A stretch of DNA of 64,000 nucleotides from Adenophora triphylla var. japonica (GCA_022495995.1 JAFEMH010004904.1:122868-186867), one strand, 5' to 3'. Positions 43,545 to 55,934 are shown, numbered from the stretch's first letter. Translations and numbers: made by a program. The notes: generated by a model not told the origin, from the sequence alone.

Positions 43545-44592
43545 TTTTTTTTATGTTCTGTGCATGTCGCATGAGCTTGAAATGTTTGTGATTAGTGTAT
43601 GGTGGTCGGAAATGGCTTTGGTAATGCTTTTGAGCAGTTGGGGGACTGAAGCAGCTTTGATTGTTTCTTGAGCCACGGCAGGAGTGATGTCTCCTGGGAC
43701 GTGTTTGTTGGATGTGATAGGCCATTGCCGGGTTGGTGAGGACATCGTTCCCTTAGTTTCGGGGGAGACTTTCCACGGTATAGATCGCTTGGCGATGGGT
43801 AACCGGTTCATGCATGGGGGAAGCCCCTGCTTTGGTCCCTTCGTGGTTGCGAGAGAGGCTTGAAGCTATCCTTGTGCTTCTGACATCCTTCAGTCTGTGG
43901 ACGTTTGCTCAGCGACCCCTTGTCTTGGATATGGATCAGTCCGCTGGGTAAAGGTGGATGGTTTGACTTGGCACGCATCACCTCCGTTGGTGGGTTCCTC
44001 ATTGGGGAATTGAGACTAGGAGGGCCTGTCAGGAAGGTTCCTATGTTGTCAGAGTTCCGTGTTTGTCTTGGTCATCTTTCTATGTTACATCGCTTGTTTC
44101 CAGGCAGTTCGAGATGAGGCATGAGCCTTTCCTGGGCTGGGAAGGCATTGCCACTACGGAGGTAGTCTCTTTTTGCATGACAGATCCAGATACCTTTCTG
44201 TGTTTTCTGAGGGTATGGAAGTTTGCAGCTTTTCCTCTTGGGGTACCTCTTAGGGAGAGTGTTGTCCTGACTACTGAGTGCTTGGACTGGCTCAGTCAAT
44301 TCTGGGGAGCAGGCCGAAGGCGATTTCGGGGCAAGATTGCCATTTCAGCTGCGACTTTAGGAGTGCAGAAGCTTGGGTTAACCCTCAGGGTGTCACGGGA
44401 GATGCTTTGTTTGACTACGGGACTCGAGTTGACAGACTAGCGGGGAGAGGTACCCTTTCGCAGACTCGTGGTGAGGAGATCCGAGCCGTGGCACGGGCGA
44501 ACAATGCTCTGAGAGCGACTGGTTTGTTTGACACGACGAGGAGGACTCTTGATCTCGGAATGAGGGAGACAGAACTCGCTCATGTGGAATGA
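43545..44592 (+). pseudogene. E3 antisense ORF remnant
   Basis: Plus strand, opposite to E3. Readable in several frames: GHCRVGEDIVPL, ETFHGIDRLAMGNRFMHGGS, and at the end FDYGTRVDRLAGRGTLSQTR with LDLGMRETELAHVE (to 44592). The last part matches fragment F at 17461-17667. The N-terminal domain is missing. Multiple frameshifts and stops. Confidence 0.7.
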
Positions 44593-45640
44593 AAGAATAT
44601 TCGTTGGGGACGAGGGAAGAAAGGAAAGAGTGATGAAGGGCCAATCGCGAGTAGCATGGAATGACCTTTTGAAACACTGAGTATCCATTCATTGCCATTG
44701 CAGACACATTGATTGTTAAATGCTTTAGGTTGTCTTTTAGCATGTTGTGAATCGAGAGTAGACCGTGCTTGAACTCATCAAAAAGTGTTTTAACTATGAT
44801 GATTTGTGATTTACTTTTAAAGCTTTGTCGAGACGCAAAATCTCTTGCTTGCTTCTTGTCTGAGCCTTGATGGCGTCCAACTTTTGGGATTTTGTTTATG
44901 CTTTAGACCGAACCAATGAAGGCTGCCTACGTTCCCCTCGGACTGAGGGGCTCAGGTCTGCGTAGTTCGACCCTCTTTTGTGAGAGAAATGACTTGTAAT
45001 GTACACTTGCAAGGGCGTATATATTATTTGAAAAGGTTGGAATGGGTTCCTTTTTGTGTGAATGCCTTATTTGATGTAGGCACAAAAAACATGCTTTTGG
45101 GTTTGACTCTTTTGAGAGAGTATGAGTATTGAAAAGCTTGTAAAAGTGTATGGAAGCCCTTGCTGACAGAAAATCAGTGTTTAGCTCTATTTTCCTATTT
45201 TGTAGAAAAAGAAGACTTGTCGAGACATCTGAAAACTTGATTTGTTCACATTGATCACATGTTTGCTTAAAACCCATTGTTGATGTTTGGGTTATTCAAC
45301 AATTAAACCTGATATGCTTTCATTAATCACGAGGAGAAAGTCAACAGGTATCAAGGATCGAGTTGGTCTGGTGTGAAAGAAGGTTTGTGTATAGGAGAGG
45401 TCATTGATGAGACCGGGTTTGTGGATTTGTATGTGTTTATGACCGGACCATTTCTGATTGCCTACGTTCCCCTTAAGAAAAGGAGCTCAGGTCTGTGTAG
45501 TTCGGGGCCGAACCGTGATTGGCCTTGGGGCCAGGGCATGAATATTTGTGCGGCCTTTGACAAAAAGGCTCGGAAAGTTGAATGATGAGGCACGGGCCTT
45601 GAGGTGATTCCTTGACAAGTCATATTTGACGGCAATTTCA
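44593..45640 (-). other. E3 spacer with two copies of the conserved hairpin block
   Basis: Blocks at 44922-44975 (GCCTACGTTCCCCTCGGACT, GAGGGGCTCAGGTCTGCGTA) and 45458-45510 (GCCTACGTTCCCCTTAAGAA, GGAGCTCAGGTCTGTGTAG). They are about 535 bases apart. No INT coding sequence follows either copy. Confidence 0.65.
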
Positions 45641-45679
45641 ATAAATCCATTGCCTCTTGATCGTTGGCGCTGGGTCTTT

Positions 45680-45860
45680 GACCTCATTTTTTTTGTGAAG
45701 CTTCTGCTTGAGCTCTTTTTTTTTTGTAGCTTCTGCTTGAGTCTTTTTTTTTGTGTAGCTTCTGCTTGAGCTTTTTTTTTTTGAAGCATATGAGGGCGAA
45801 GGAAAGCCCCTGCTTGAACTTTCTTGATGCACACGAGGGCGAAGGTAAGCCCCTAGATTG
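45680..45860. repeat. Poly-T/AGCTTCTGCTTGAG short tandem repeats
   Basis: Three units of about 37 bases with GTAGCTTCTGCTTGAG and a long T-run, then two units of about 45 bases with GAGGGCGAAGG and AAGCCCCT. Lysine-rich minus-strand ORFs here are products of the T-runs. Confidence 0.75.
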
Positions 45861-46319
45861 TTGTCGACATGGGGTCAATCTTTTAATGCTGAGTGACCTT
45901 TTGTTGTCCTTTGATGTTGCCGCCATCGTTAACTTGGTCAAGGTGATGGTGGGGACATGTTTTGGAAAGTGTATGGCTTGATGGAGGCCTTTGTGTGGGG
46001 TATGGTAAGCTGTATGGGGAGCTATCGATTGACTTTCTCACACCAATTAATCAAAGCATTAATCATTTGTGGAATTACTTGTTGAGCAATGCAAGTGATC
46101 ATATAGAACAAAACCATTTCATTAAATGTAATGTGGGGTGCAAAATAATGTCTCAAGTCTAGCAAGAAAAGAAAGAAAACTTGCGTATGGAAAATTGAAG
46201 ACTTATTTACGATGTCCGAGGAGGTCTTTATAGAATGAGAACAGTACTAGAACCTATGAGGTTTGACTTTAGGATTTTTTTTGTTTTTTTTTAGTGTAGA
46301 GGGGGGAGAAGAAGACTCG
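45861..46319. other. E3 unassigned interior
   Basis: No recognised coding sequence. It replaces the RT-to-INT region of the other elements. Confidence 0.4.
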
Positions 46320-46750
46320 ATATTCTTTGGGCAAAGTATCGATGGAGAATTTTCCGATTTGCGTTTCTGTGGGCTCTTCAGCAGTCCCCAAATTCACTTT
46401 GGTTAGAACCTTCTCGGAAGATTGGGCCCGATTTTCCTCTTGTTTGACAACATGCTTAGAGATTTATTTAATGCATTGTTCATTAATGTGTCTACGTCTT
46501 TATCAAGTGAATCATTATTAACTGTTTTTTGATTAGTTAATTTATCATTTGTTAAAGTGGCAATGAGGGGATACTCAGAAAGGTCGAACTTTTATTCAAA
46601 TCATAAGGAAGCGCGGTTTTTGTTACAAGCCCATAATCTTCAGGAAAAGCCGTCAGACGACTCGAGAGACTTGAACTTAAATACGACAGACTCGGGGTCT
46701 TTTATTTTTTGAAGATAAACTCTAGGAGACGGGGGAGGGGGGTTAGTCCT
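46320..46750 (-). pseudogene. E3 pol N-terminal remnant
   Basis: The minus strand shares with E4 (63730-63974) and E1 the region before RT: words for AEEPTETQI-like and IATL...SEYPL-like segments, with the RAQ, Ile/Asn-rich linker. Heavily shifted. RT proper is absent. Confidence 0.55.
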
Positions 46751-46925
46751 AGCTTCTCGTCCTGTCTCTTCTTGCTGGCTATGGGTCCGCGTTTGTGAAA
46801 GTTATGCCGTTTTTGATGCTGCCACTTGATAGGCCTGTCTCGAACTGCCTTATCTCCGGGGAGGGCTGGATCCATCCCTTGGTGTGCCCAAATTCTGGAA
46901 AGGATTGTTGGGGAATAACTATCCT

Positions 46926-48027
46926 TTAATTCTTTCTTCCGAATTCTTCATTGCGGAAGCCCCGGGTTCCATCTTCACATCCCCAATCATCACGGGAATT
47001 TGCAGAGGACTTCTTCACCATGATTACCCCGTAATTTCTAGGGAAAGGGTTTCCGAATGTGTTGGGACCATGGGGGCGCTCCCACTTTCCCTCTTCAATT
47101 AGCCCTTGGACCACTTGCTTCAGCACGAAGCAATCGTCGGTGGTGTGACCGGGGTAGTTGTGGAAGGCGCAGTGCTTATTCATATTCACGTTAGGTTTGG
47201 GGGTCTTTGGCTGGAAATTCTTGAGAGGTTTGAGAAGATTCCGCTTCACCAATGCCTCAAATACTTGGCCCAGGGGCATTTCGAGGTTGTTGAAATGCCG
47301 AAACCGTTGTAGGAGAGGAGGATCGTTGTTCCTCAAGGGTGCTTGATCGCGGTTTACTTGGGCTCCTTTCTGGATGTAGTGGATCGCTTCCTCGGGCTTC
47401 TTTTCTTCCTTTGGGAGGTGGATTGGTTGAGCGCCGGGGAGTTTCGGAGGCTGGTGTACTCGAATGCGCGTGTCCCGGGAAAGTAATGATCGGAAAAGTT
47501 ATGTGTGGAACCCGTGGAATTCGGGGCATATTGAGAGAAGGAAGTAGGATTTCGGGAGGATTTTGAATGTTATATGGATATGTTTGAGATGGTCCGGCTG
47601 CGGCGATGATATTGAGAGCTTTACAATTGACGGGTCGTGGAAATTGATTGTTTGCTAGTTGACGGTCGGAGTCAGCTTGACTGAGGCCCGAGTGAAGCTC
47701 TGAGCGGGAGCTATTTTGCATTGCTAGGTTTTCGTAGATTTGTGAAGGAGGGACCTGCTGATAGATTTGGGAAATCGGGGGAACAGGTATTTCTTCATCT
47801 TCTATGAGGACAAAGGTTCCATCGGGTTGGGGAACCGCGATGGTTCTGCGATGGCGCATGGCATATTCGATCCAAGCCTGCTGCTCTTCTTGGCGTTTCT
47901 CAAGAGCCTTGAAAGCTTGCCAAACTTCTTCCATCGTTTGGAAATTTCCCGGGGGCGAGGTTTCGTTTCCCTCACTGTTATCTGCCGAGCCCGGCCATGG
48001 GGAGTTGATGGGCGCACTGGTGGGCAT
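46926..48027 (-). pseudogene. gag: E3 gag, capsid domain deleted
   Basis: The first frame (48027-47257) encodes an N-terminal gag with a coiled-coil-like AFKALEKRQEEQQAWIEYAM and a Pro/Ser-rich linker. The second (47336-46926) encodes the C-terminal part with a zinc-knuckle-like CAFHNYPGHTTDDC followed by LKQVVQGLIEEGKW. The E2-type capsid domain (GPALTWFLALKKE region) is missing between them and a frameshift joins the halves. It is more distant from E2 gag than E1/E2 pol proteins are from each other. Confidence 0.75.
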
Positions 48028-49318
48028 GCTTGGGAAGGGCTCTTGGACTCTTGCGACCTCGTATCTGAAAAGACGGCCTCCCAGGTACTCTCAACCACTC
48101 TCGGTTGCTCAAGGGTGACGGGTAAGGTTTAGACATGGGAAGGCCTTTTGGATGAAGGGGGAATGCTCATGAAATGCAGGTTTCTCGGTTTTTTTTTTTT
48201 TTTGATTTTGATTTTTTATTGTTTTAATTTACTTAAAACGTGTTTTCTCGTAATTCTAAGTTGGTTGGAAAGATTTCTCTTCTTTTTCGCAACTATGCTA
48301 GATCTGGGTCGTTGGAGACCCATTTACGCGGCTATAAGCCCCTCGTTTTGCACCCGTATTCGACATCCCGGGGTGGACGGCCCGGGCGAGGGTCCTATAG
48401 TGGCAAGCTGGCTTCCATCGGCCTAAAAATCGAACCTAAGAATGACCGAGTCAAGCCATGTTCGTTTTATGCGTCGGCCATGTGAATAGTGAGCCGAAGC
48501 GGCACACACGAGTCAAGCATACCGTCGCAGTCTCTAAGCATGACCTCTCTCTTGCCTTGCTTGCGCAAGGGATATGTGACGTTAGGCGTTGGTGGGGTCA
48601 TATTGTCATGGCCACATATTAAAGGCTTGATGACATGGTGTCATGTGAGCATGGATGTATATCCTGGACGGAACATCGCTCTGGGTGTAGCTTCTGAAAT
48701 CAAGATCGGAGTCAAGATTTTAGCATGACCTTTTATCGCTTTGCTTGCGCAAGGGATCTTGAGTTCCGAGCTTCGACTCGAAAATGGCCGGTGGCATGGG
48801 ATATGTATCCAGTGTATGGCACCTGACCGGGTAAAACCAACCGAGTCCTGGACAGAGTGTGACTCAAGACTCAAACGTGTGGTTGACGCTAGCTAGGATG
48901 GGATGTTTGGAATGATCCCGTGCGCTTCAAGAGGCCTAGGAAGACCAAATGGATCGCAACTAAGACATCCCCGGGTTGAGGGTTGTAGTGTGCATTGTAT
49001 CCGAGGCAAGAAGGCGCACGTAGCGTGCGGTGTAACCGAGGCAAAGCTGAGTAGCGTGCGGTGTAACCGAGGCAAAGGTGCGAGTAGTGTGCGGTCTCTA
49101 AAATTCCTTTTCCGAGTAAAATCGAAGTTTTAGAAGAATTTTAAATGTAGCCACGTATGTATATTGATGCATTTTTTTGTATTTTTATTTTTTGTAAAAT
49201 AAAAACGGAAGCACGCGCACACACACACAATAGTTAAAGGAAGGGGTAAAATGAAAGTTTGACCCTCATCATCGTTTTAAAAATCTTTTGTTTTGTTTAA
49301 AAGTTTTTAAAACAAAAT
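48028..49318 (-). other. E3 5' leader
   Basis: Noncoding. It contains two to three short repeats with TAGCGTGCGGTGTAACCGAG at about 49010-49100 and a duplicated CTTGCTTGCGCAAGGGAT type word at about 48558 and 48740. Confidence 0.55.
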
Positions 49319-49336
49319 TTCCCCAATGAGTCGCCA
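49319..49336 (-). promoter_or_regulatory. E3 primer-binding site
   Basis: On the minus strand it is TGGCGACTCATTGGGGAA, two bases inside the LTR. It shares the first nine bases with the E1/E2 PBS (tRNA-Arg type) and then differs at three positions. Confidence 0.75.
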
Positions 49337-49338
49337 AC

Positions 49339-50889
49339 CGAAATTACCCGGATCCGGCTTCCCGCGCGCGGAGCCCCTGCAAGTGATCTCGCGTTCGTCG
49401 CCGTTCGGGAAGTCGCCCGGATCCGAGAGGCAGCTGCCTTCGGCATCCGGCGCGCCCTTCATTCTGGAAGCGTTTTTAGCGTTGCGTGTTGGAGGTGTCT
49501 CGCCTGTTTTGCATTTCGCATTTTGTAGAGTCGCCATCGCCGTTCAGTTATTAAGCCCAAAACATTGGGAAAAGGGCACCGCCTTAAAGATAAATCTTAA
49601 CCCACTGATTTTTGTGTGATGCAGATTTTTGAGTTCGGGAGGTCGGATGACTCCTCGGGAAGAGAATATTAGAATATTAGAGCTCACCCAGAAAGTCGCC
49701 TCGTAAACGAGTCTTTCTGATACCCCTAATATCCTTTAAAAAGTTGTGTGTGTGTGTGTATGTGCTTTTAAAAAATGCATGATCAGTATCTGATGTCTAC
49801 ATTGCTATTGAAATGTATTGAAATAGAATAGGAAGGAAGCCTTTACCAATGTTGGTTCTGTGGTTCCTGTCTTCCGCAGGGGAATAGCGCGTGTTTGAGG
49901 ATCGGAGTAGCTGTTCGGGATAGGCTGGATTGCTTCGGGATGATGCCGGTCTGTACCGCTTTGACGTAGTTTCGGCTGTGTGCGAGTTGAAACCGTAGAG
50001 CCGCTGTCAGCAGGTCCTCTAGCGGCGTGCGTGGGGATCGTCGGGATCGTTAAGCTGGGCGGAGCAGAGGTTCGGCGTGCGTTGGAATGGAAGCTCGGTT
50101 GGATCTTCTGGGCACAGGTTCGGCAAGGGCTCGGGATCGCCGGTTTGACTCGGAAAGGGTAGCCGGACACCGTGGGAAAGACCAGCCGGGAAGGGATCCT
50201 CGGAGTACCACGAGGGGCTCTCAGAGTACCTCGAGAGTGCCTCTGGCAAGCGCTGAGCGTCTCGGGAGCGCTGGTAGTGGTAGAGCTTCTGAGCACCCTG
50301 CGAGGGGGCTCCTGGAAGGCCTCCGGAAGAGATCCGAAGGGGCCTTAGGAATGCCTCGAAAGGTCTGTAGAAGGGGAGCCGAAGGCTTAGTGGAGAGAAG
50401 AGAGAAGTGGGAGGTGTGAAAATGAGGTGAGGGGAAGCCCTCTATTTATAGTAGTGATTACATCAAGCAAAGAGGTGTAATCGTACGACCTGATAACCTT
50501 AGGGTAATGATGGATTTCCGGATTCGTGAGGGAATCTCATGGGACTTTAAGAGGATTTTCGTAATGATTATGTTCTCGGATGCGAAAGAGGTCCGTGACG
50601 GACTTATCTTGCTTTTATTATTTTCCAAAATTCTCAATCCTTTGTACTTTTTCTAATCCCAAAAAGGCCCACAGGCATGCAAAGCAGGTCCGTACGGACC
50701 AGTTTCCATGCTCTGTGATTTTTTGTGATGGCAAGCTAGTTCTCGTCAATGAGAGCTTTTCCAACCATATATGGAAAACGTCTCAATCGGAGTTCGTATG
50801 AAGCGAGTTATGACTCTCCGGAAGTTTGCCTCCTCGGTTTTGTCGTATGTCGGGATGGGAGAGCGATCCGCAGTTGACGGGTACTTACT
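49339..50889 (-). repeat. E3 5' LTR, about 1550 bp
   Basis: Starts (left) CGAAATTACCCGG and ends ...GTACTTACT at 50889. Both terminal dinucleotides have mutated relative to the 3' copy. TATAAATA lies on the minus strand at 50443-50450. It is longer than the 3' LTR by about 180 bases spread over several indels. Confidence 0.87.
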
Positions 50890-51794
50890 GTAATGCTAAG
50901 CAGACGCTTATTGTCAAAGGACAATTTTGTACTTTTCCAGGAGGTTTGTCTCGCGTGGGACAACTAGTGTGGCATCGCACGTGGACAAGGTCCGTCGAGG
51001 CAATAAAACCAAGCAGCAGCCTATTGATTTCAAAAAAACCTCCTATCTTCAAACTCTCTCTCTTCAAGTTCGAACCAAGCGGCATTTTTCTCTCGAAATC
51101 TCTCGTGATTTCTTCACCGATTTCTCTTTCTAATCAATCCTTTTCATCTCTCCCCTTCTTCCATAATCAATGGCTCATAGAAAGGAAAGGATCAACCATT
51201 TGCGCCTCAGCTTCCATTTACTTGGGAAGGATTATCCCCATTTACGACGACCTTACTTTTTGATCGCCACCGCACATATCTCTCGTCACATGCTATTCGT
51301 GAGGGTTTGGTAAGAATCTCTTTCTTGAACTCATTTAATGCTTTGCATTGCATCAAACCCTTTTTTTGAATCCCCCCAATTCCATTAAATCTGGTCATTT
51401 TTTCTTCCTTTCGTCAAGAACTAGGTTCATTGTTGATGCATGCGTTTATTTCTCATGTTGTTATTGAAGTTTGATGATGTCCTTTTGTATGTAATGTAGT
51501 ACCCTACACATCTTGGATTGTAGGAGAGATTGATTTGGGTAGCCAAATGTAATCTTGAGCATGATTTTCTAGTATGCACGCCAAGTGTTTGATGAAATGC
51601 CCCAATGAAAAATTTCTTCTATTTCCTTGAAGTTTTTTTTTTTTTGCCATGGATGATTTTCTGACATTGTTTCTTTGTCTCCCTCTGTTTTGCATCCATA
51701 TAGATCAACTAAAAACTGCCGGGGTAGTGCGAAATTCGCCAAGGCTTTGTGGGACAAAGTCAAGGCCTTGGACGGGGTTCGAGCTAGAGTGGTG
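50890..51794 (+). other. Unassigned, possibly genic sequence
   Basis: A CT-rich leader-like stretch (51040-51165) precedes an ATG at 51171 that opens 47 codons. At about 51690-51785 an intron-like T-rich end with CATATAG precedes an open stretch encoding SAKFAKALWDKVKALDGVRA. I do not recognise either piece, and E4 cuts the sequence at 51795. It could be the 5' end of a host gene or a captured fragment. Confidence 0.35.
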
Positions 51795-53645
51795 TGAATT
51801 ACCCCCACGAATCGCGCAAAATACCGTACCGCATTGGGTTGGTTTTTGCGTATCATTTTTAGGCCGAGTCACCTCATTGGAGAACACCAAATTTTTGAAA
51901 AAATGGAGTCGCCACGCCATTTTGATAATCCTCAAAACTTTAAAAAAAAAAAGGAAAAAAGATACTAGGTCAGGAGGTTAAGTTACCTCTTGGGAAGAAC
52001 GTTTGGCGTTCACCCAAGAGGCCTTGCAAAAGCAAGTCTTCCAAAGTCCAAAATTTGTGCTTGTGTGTGTGTGTGTGTGATTTAAGAAAAGAGAAAGAAT
52101 GTGACAAGTCTTTATCCGAACATAAGAACCATTTTAAGAAGGTTTTAGTTCAAGATGTCTTGGGCTATGATGTTATTAGGGATTTGATTCCCTACTCATT
52201 TGAACTTGGGATCATCATTACATGACCTTTCGACCCTACCATTAGATTAATCAACCAATCTAGGCATAGGAGCCTTGGTATATCTTAATCCAACTTTCCT
52301 TAGGAATTTTAGTCAAATGTGATCAAAGAACTCGTTTTAAGCTCAAGAATGGAAAAAGTGCGGATCTTGGACCTTCATCCTACATCTTGAGATATTTGTC
52401 AATTTATTGGGACATTTTGGTATACTTATCTCAAGTGATCATAGGAGAGCTTGGGTCTGAGATCATGGATATCTACGAAGGAGCAAGATTTATGGCATTA
52501 TGTAATGAGATTAGTGTAAAAATTGAGTCTTTACACCAATCTTCACTTTAGAAATGCTCAAGAACAATGAGTCTAGAGAAATGAGACATAAAGATTGGAT
52601 CTTTATATTCATCCTATGTCTTTGACACCTTAATAGGCTTTAGACAATCCTAGGAGAAGATTTCATTCTTGGGGACATGGGGAGAAATGGAGAAATGGTG
52701 GCATTAAAGTGGAAGAATCAATGTAAAGATTGAGTCTTTACATTGATTTCCCCATTTTAGAATGCTAAAGGAACAAAGGGGATCATTAATCTAAGAACAT
52801 AATGTAAAAATAATGGATCTTTATGACTTTTCCTATGCCCTTAATACCTCAATAGGTGGACAATCATAGAAAAAGCTAGATCTAGGGAAAGGGAGAACAT
52901 TTAACACATAAAGATTGCATTTTTATACATAAAGATGAAAGGGGGTCACATCCTCATTTGGTAGATCATCCCTAGAACAAGCCACTTGTGGAATCTTGTT
53001 CATCATAGAGAGAGGATCTCCATGAGTCATTTGTGTAGGGGAGTGGGAAGTATGGATCTACATTGCAAAGATTGGAACTTTAGACCATAATAAAGGTTTA
53101 ATCAACAAGTAGCAAGAGAATGAAAGTGTATAGGTATAGATTAGTGGTAGGGAGAAGGAGAGATTTACCAATATTGGTGCTTCTCTATCTTCTTAGGAAG
53201 TGTTCTTTGGACTAAATTTATTAGGAATAGATTAGGTTTGGATTGGTTTAGGAGAGAGACAAGTTTGCTATGTCTATGAGAGAGTATTTTGGGTGTGATT
53301 TAGGCGCAGTAACTTTGCTATGAAAACTTGTATATAAAATGGGTAGAGGAGGCCTCTATTTATAGGTTTACGCCATGCTACTAATGAAGTCACCGGCGGG
53401 GAACTCCGCGCTAAAAGAAGCCGCCAGGCTTTTCTTCTGTCGCGTCACTGCTTTCGGAAACATGCAAGGTGGCAGTCGAAGGTTCTTTCCAGCGAGGTCC
53501 TATCCAGAATTTTTATTCCTTATAGGTCCTTCCTTGCTCAGAAAGTAGAGAAAAGTTCCCAAATTACCCCTAAACTTCATGAAAGTTTGGGAAATTGCTA
53601 GGAAACTTAGATTGGAAGGCATGGAGGCAGATTTGGGTACTTACG
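51795..53645 (-). repeat. E4 3' LTR, about 1850 bp
   Basis: Left end TGAATTACCC resembles the E3 LTR end. Right end ...GGGTACTTACG has lost the terminal CA. It contains GGAGTCGCCACGCCATTTTG and GGGAAGAACG...TTCACCCAAGAGGCC, as in the other LTRs. A TG microsatellite lies at about 52061-52079. TATAAATA lies on the minus strand (53357-53364). The middle (52140-53100) has repeated GATTGAGTCTTTACA-type words. Confidence 0.8.
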
Positions 53646-54370
53646 TAAGCCCCTTGGCAACGGTACTTGCAAAGAAAGTATAGTTATCGATAAAAGTGAG
53701 AATCCAATCCGGTAAAGCTGCCGAGATAGATTGGGATTGGGTGACCAAAGATGTCGAATGGTTGAACATTTGTAAAGGCTACCTACGTATCCCGAAGAAG
53801 AATCAAGCCACAATCGTAGTTCTTGAACCACCGGGGAAAGGATGTCGTGTGTAAAGGATTGGCTGAACCTAAAATAGGCTATCTACGTATCTCGGGGGAA
53901 TCAAGCCACGATCGTAGTTTCGAACTCTGGTGAATGGTGTACAAGAAACAAGTCCCTTGCTTTAAAGGAAGAGAGAAAAAGGTGACCTAAGAGGTCGAAT
54001 GGCTGGACCTTTTAATATTTGGGGATATGGTAAAGGAAGGGGTGGCCAATTGATATGGTCGGATATCGAACCTTTGAAAGGCTACCTACGTATCCTCGGG
54101 AGGAATGAAGCCATGATCGTAGTTTAGGACTGCTGGGGAATGGTGAAGGGAAACATATTCCTTGCTTTAAAGGAAGAGAGAAGGTTACCTAAGAGGTCAA
54201 ATGGCTGGACCTTTTAATAGGTTGGGGATATGGCAAAGGAAGGGGGTGACCGATGTGGTCGGATGGCTTAACCTTTGAAAGGCTACCTATGTATCCTCAG
54301 GAGGAATCAAGCCACGATCGTAGTTCAGGAAACCACTAGACAGTTAAGCAACAGGTCTAGGATCCTCAGA
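53646..54370 (-). other. E4 PPT, hairpin and repeated conserved block
   Basis: The PPT complement is AAGCCCCTTGG. Hairpin arms are at 53655-53668 and 53676-53689. The conserved block CTACCTACGTATCC ... AATCAAGCCAC ... ATCGTAG occurs four times (about 53757, 53870, 54075 and 54280), so this element has amplified it. Confidence 0.65.
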
Positions 54371-54890
54371 GTTTTGACGGTTAATGGAGGAGTCACCTAA
54401 TTGATTTGATAATTTTGAGGGGTCACCTGATTGATTTGACAATTTGGAGGTTGTCACCTGATTGATTTGACAATTTAGAGGTTGTCACCTGATTGATTTG
54501 ACAATTTAGAGGTTGTCACCTGATTGATTTGACAATTTGGAGGTTGTCATCTGATTGATTTAAAAATTAGGAGGTAGTCACCTGATTGGTTTGACAATTT
54601 GGAGGTTGTCACCTGATTGATTTGAACATTTTGAGGGAGCACCTAATTGGTTTGAACATTTTGAGGGATCACCTAATTGATTTTAACATTTTGAGGGATC
54701 ATCTAATTGGTTTGAACATTTTGAGGGATCACCTAATTGATTTGAATATTTTGAGGGATCACCTGATTGGTTTGACAATTTGGAGGTTATCGCCTGATTG
54801 GTTTGAACATTTTGAGGGATCACCTAATTGATTTGAACATTTTGAGGGATCACCTGATTGATTTGACAATTTGGAGGTTGTCGCCTGACG
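54371..54890. repeat. Tandem array E, 30-31-bp unit, about 17 copies
   Basis: Units of GGAGGTTGTCACCTGATTGA plus TTTGACAATTT, alternating in places with GAGGGATCACCTAATTGATT plus TGAACATTTT. Same position in the element as arrays A, B and C. Confidence 0.88.
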
Positions 54891-55189
54891 TTATTCCATT
54901 CTAACAGAGATAACGGAGAATTTTAGGAGAAAGCGTTATTCCGTTTGGAGATAACGGAGATTTTTTAGAGAAAACGTTATTCCATTTGGAGATAACGAAA
55001 AATTTTGGAAGCAGCGTTATTCCATTTGGAGATAACGAAAAATTTTGTTCAATTGGAAAGTCCAGGGGCAGAAGTGTAAATTGAGCCTGAGGCGAATAAA
55101 GCTGCCCGACTTGGGATGGAGAAAAAGAGGCCGCCCGGCTTGATACTCCGTCGCACCAGATTGTTAAAACAGAAGGGAGATTACGGGCA
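54891..55189. other. E4 GTTATTCC repeat and leader
   Basis: Four short units with GTTATTCCATTTGGAGATAA and CGGAGA or CGAAAAATTT (54889-55040), about 55 bases apart, then noncoding sequence. Confidence 0.65.
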
Positions 55190-55231
55190 GTGTCCATTGT
55201 TGCCATTGTTGTCGAGAAGAAAAGAGAGAAG

Positions 55232-55489
55232 ATGCCAAGTTCCTTGAAATCTCAAGCTTCAACTACTCCAATAGATCAAGGAGGGTACGTAATACCTCGA
55301 CAAGCGCATCATAATAAATCACAAGCCGCGAGGTTGAGGAGAAGGGAATTGGCGAGGACCAACCGAAAATATGATTTTGCGGTGCATCCCTCTCAATTTT
55401 ATCCTGATAAAAGGGGTCATAAATCGATGAAGCCTCAATCTATAGGGGTAAATACTTTCGATTTGCTCAATTTCGTCAGTTTTGGTTGA
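55232..55489 (+). pseudogene. Small basic ORF ahead of mobile-domain gene (E4)
   Basis: 85 codons from ATG 55232 (MPSSLKSQASTTPIDQGGYV) with many Lys/Arg (AARLRRRELARTNRKYD). Not recognised. It may be the first exon of the downstream gene; a splice link was not established. Confidence 0.35.
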
Positions 55490-55934
55490 TTAGGGCTAAA
55501 TTCAAATTTTGGGAATTTCTTGGATTTTTTTTTGTGATTTTGTTGATGATTCCAAGGATTTGATGATTGATATACGAAACTAAATATATGGGTAATCATG
55601 CATGTGCAATTTTCTTGAAGGAATATGAGTATGACTCATTTTTTGAAAATAAAGTAGGGAAAATAATGCCAAAAGTGGGACGGAGTTCTTGCATGTGCTA
55701 AAACTCGATTGATTTCTAATTATGAATGAGAGAATGATACTTTGGACCATGAAAATGATTCATGCATGCTTGTTTGAAAGATTAAATTTGTATGAAAAGG
55801 TTTTGTGAAAAACTGAGATGTTTTGTGCTTGTTTCTTGCTTGGGAGAGCATGTGCTCGGTGTGACATGTTTCATATGATGAAAACATGTGTTCTATGCAA
55901 ATGATGCTAGAAAAATCTTTGTGAATGCTTTACT

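Larger units (their letters stand above)
38396..50889 (-). mobile_element. E3: non-autonomous Tat-type element
   Basis: Minus-strand element with LTRs at 49339-50889 (5') and 38396-39762 (3'), a PBS at 49319-49336, a gag lacking its capsid domain (48027-46926) and a small pol N-terminal remnant (about 46320-46620). RT, RNase H and INT are gone. It then has a duplicated post-INT block, antisense ORF remnants and arrays of several kinds (40090-43140). Flanks GCACG and GTAAT do not form a duplication. It must have relied on proteins from a relative if it moved in this form. Confidence 0.85.

Noticed and set aside
45638..45941. Lysine- and serine-rich minus-strand ORFs
   Set aside because: They are translations of T-run tandem repeats (poly-Lys from AAA) with no independent start context or conservation.
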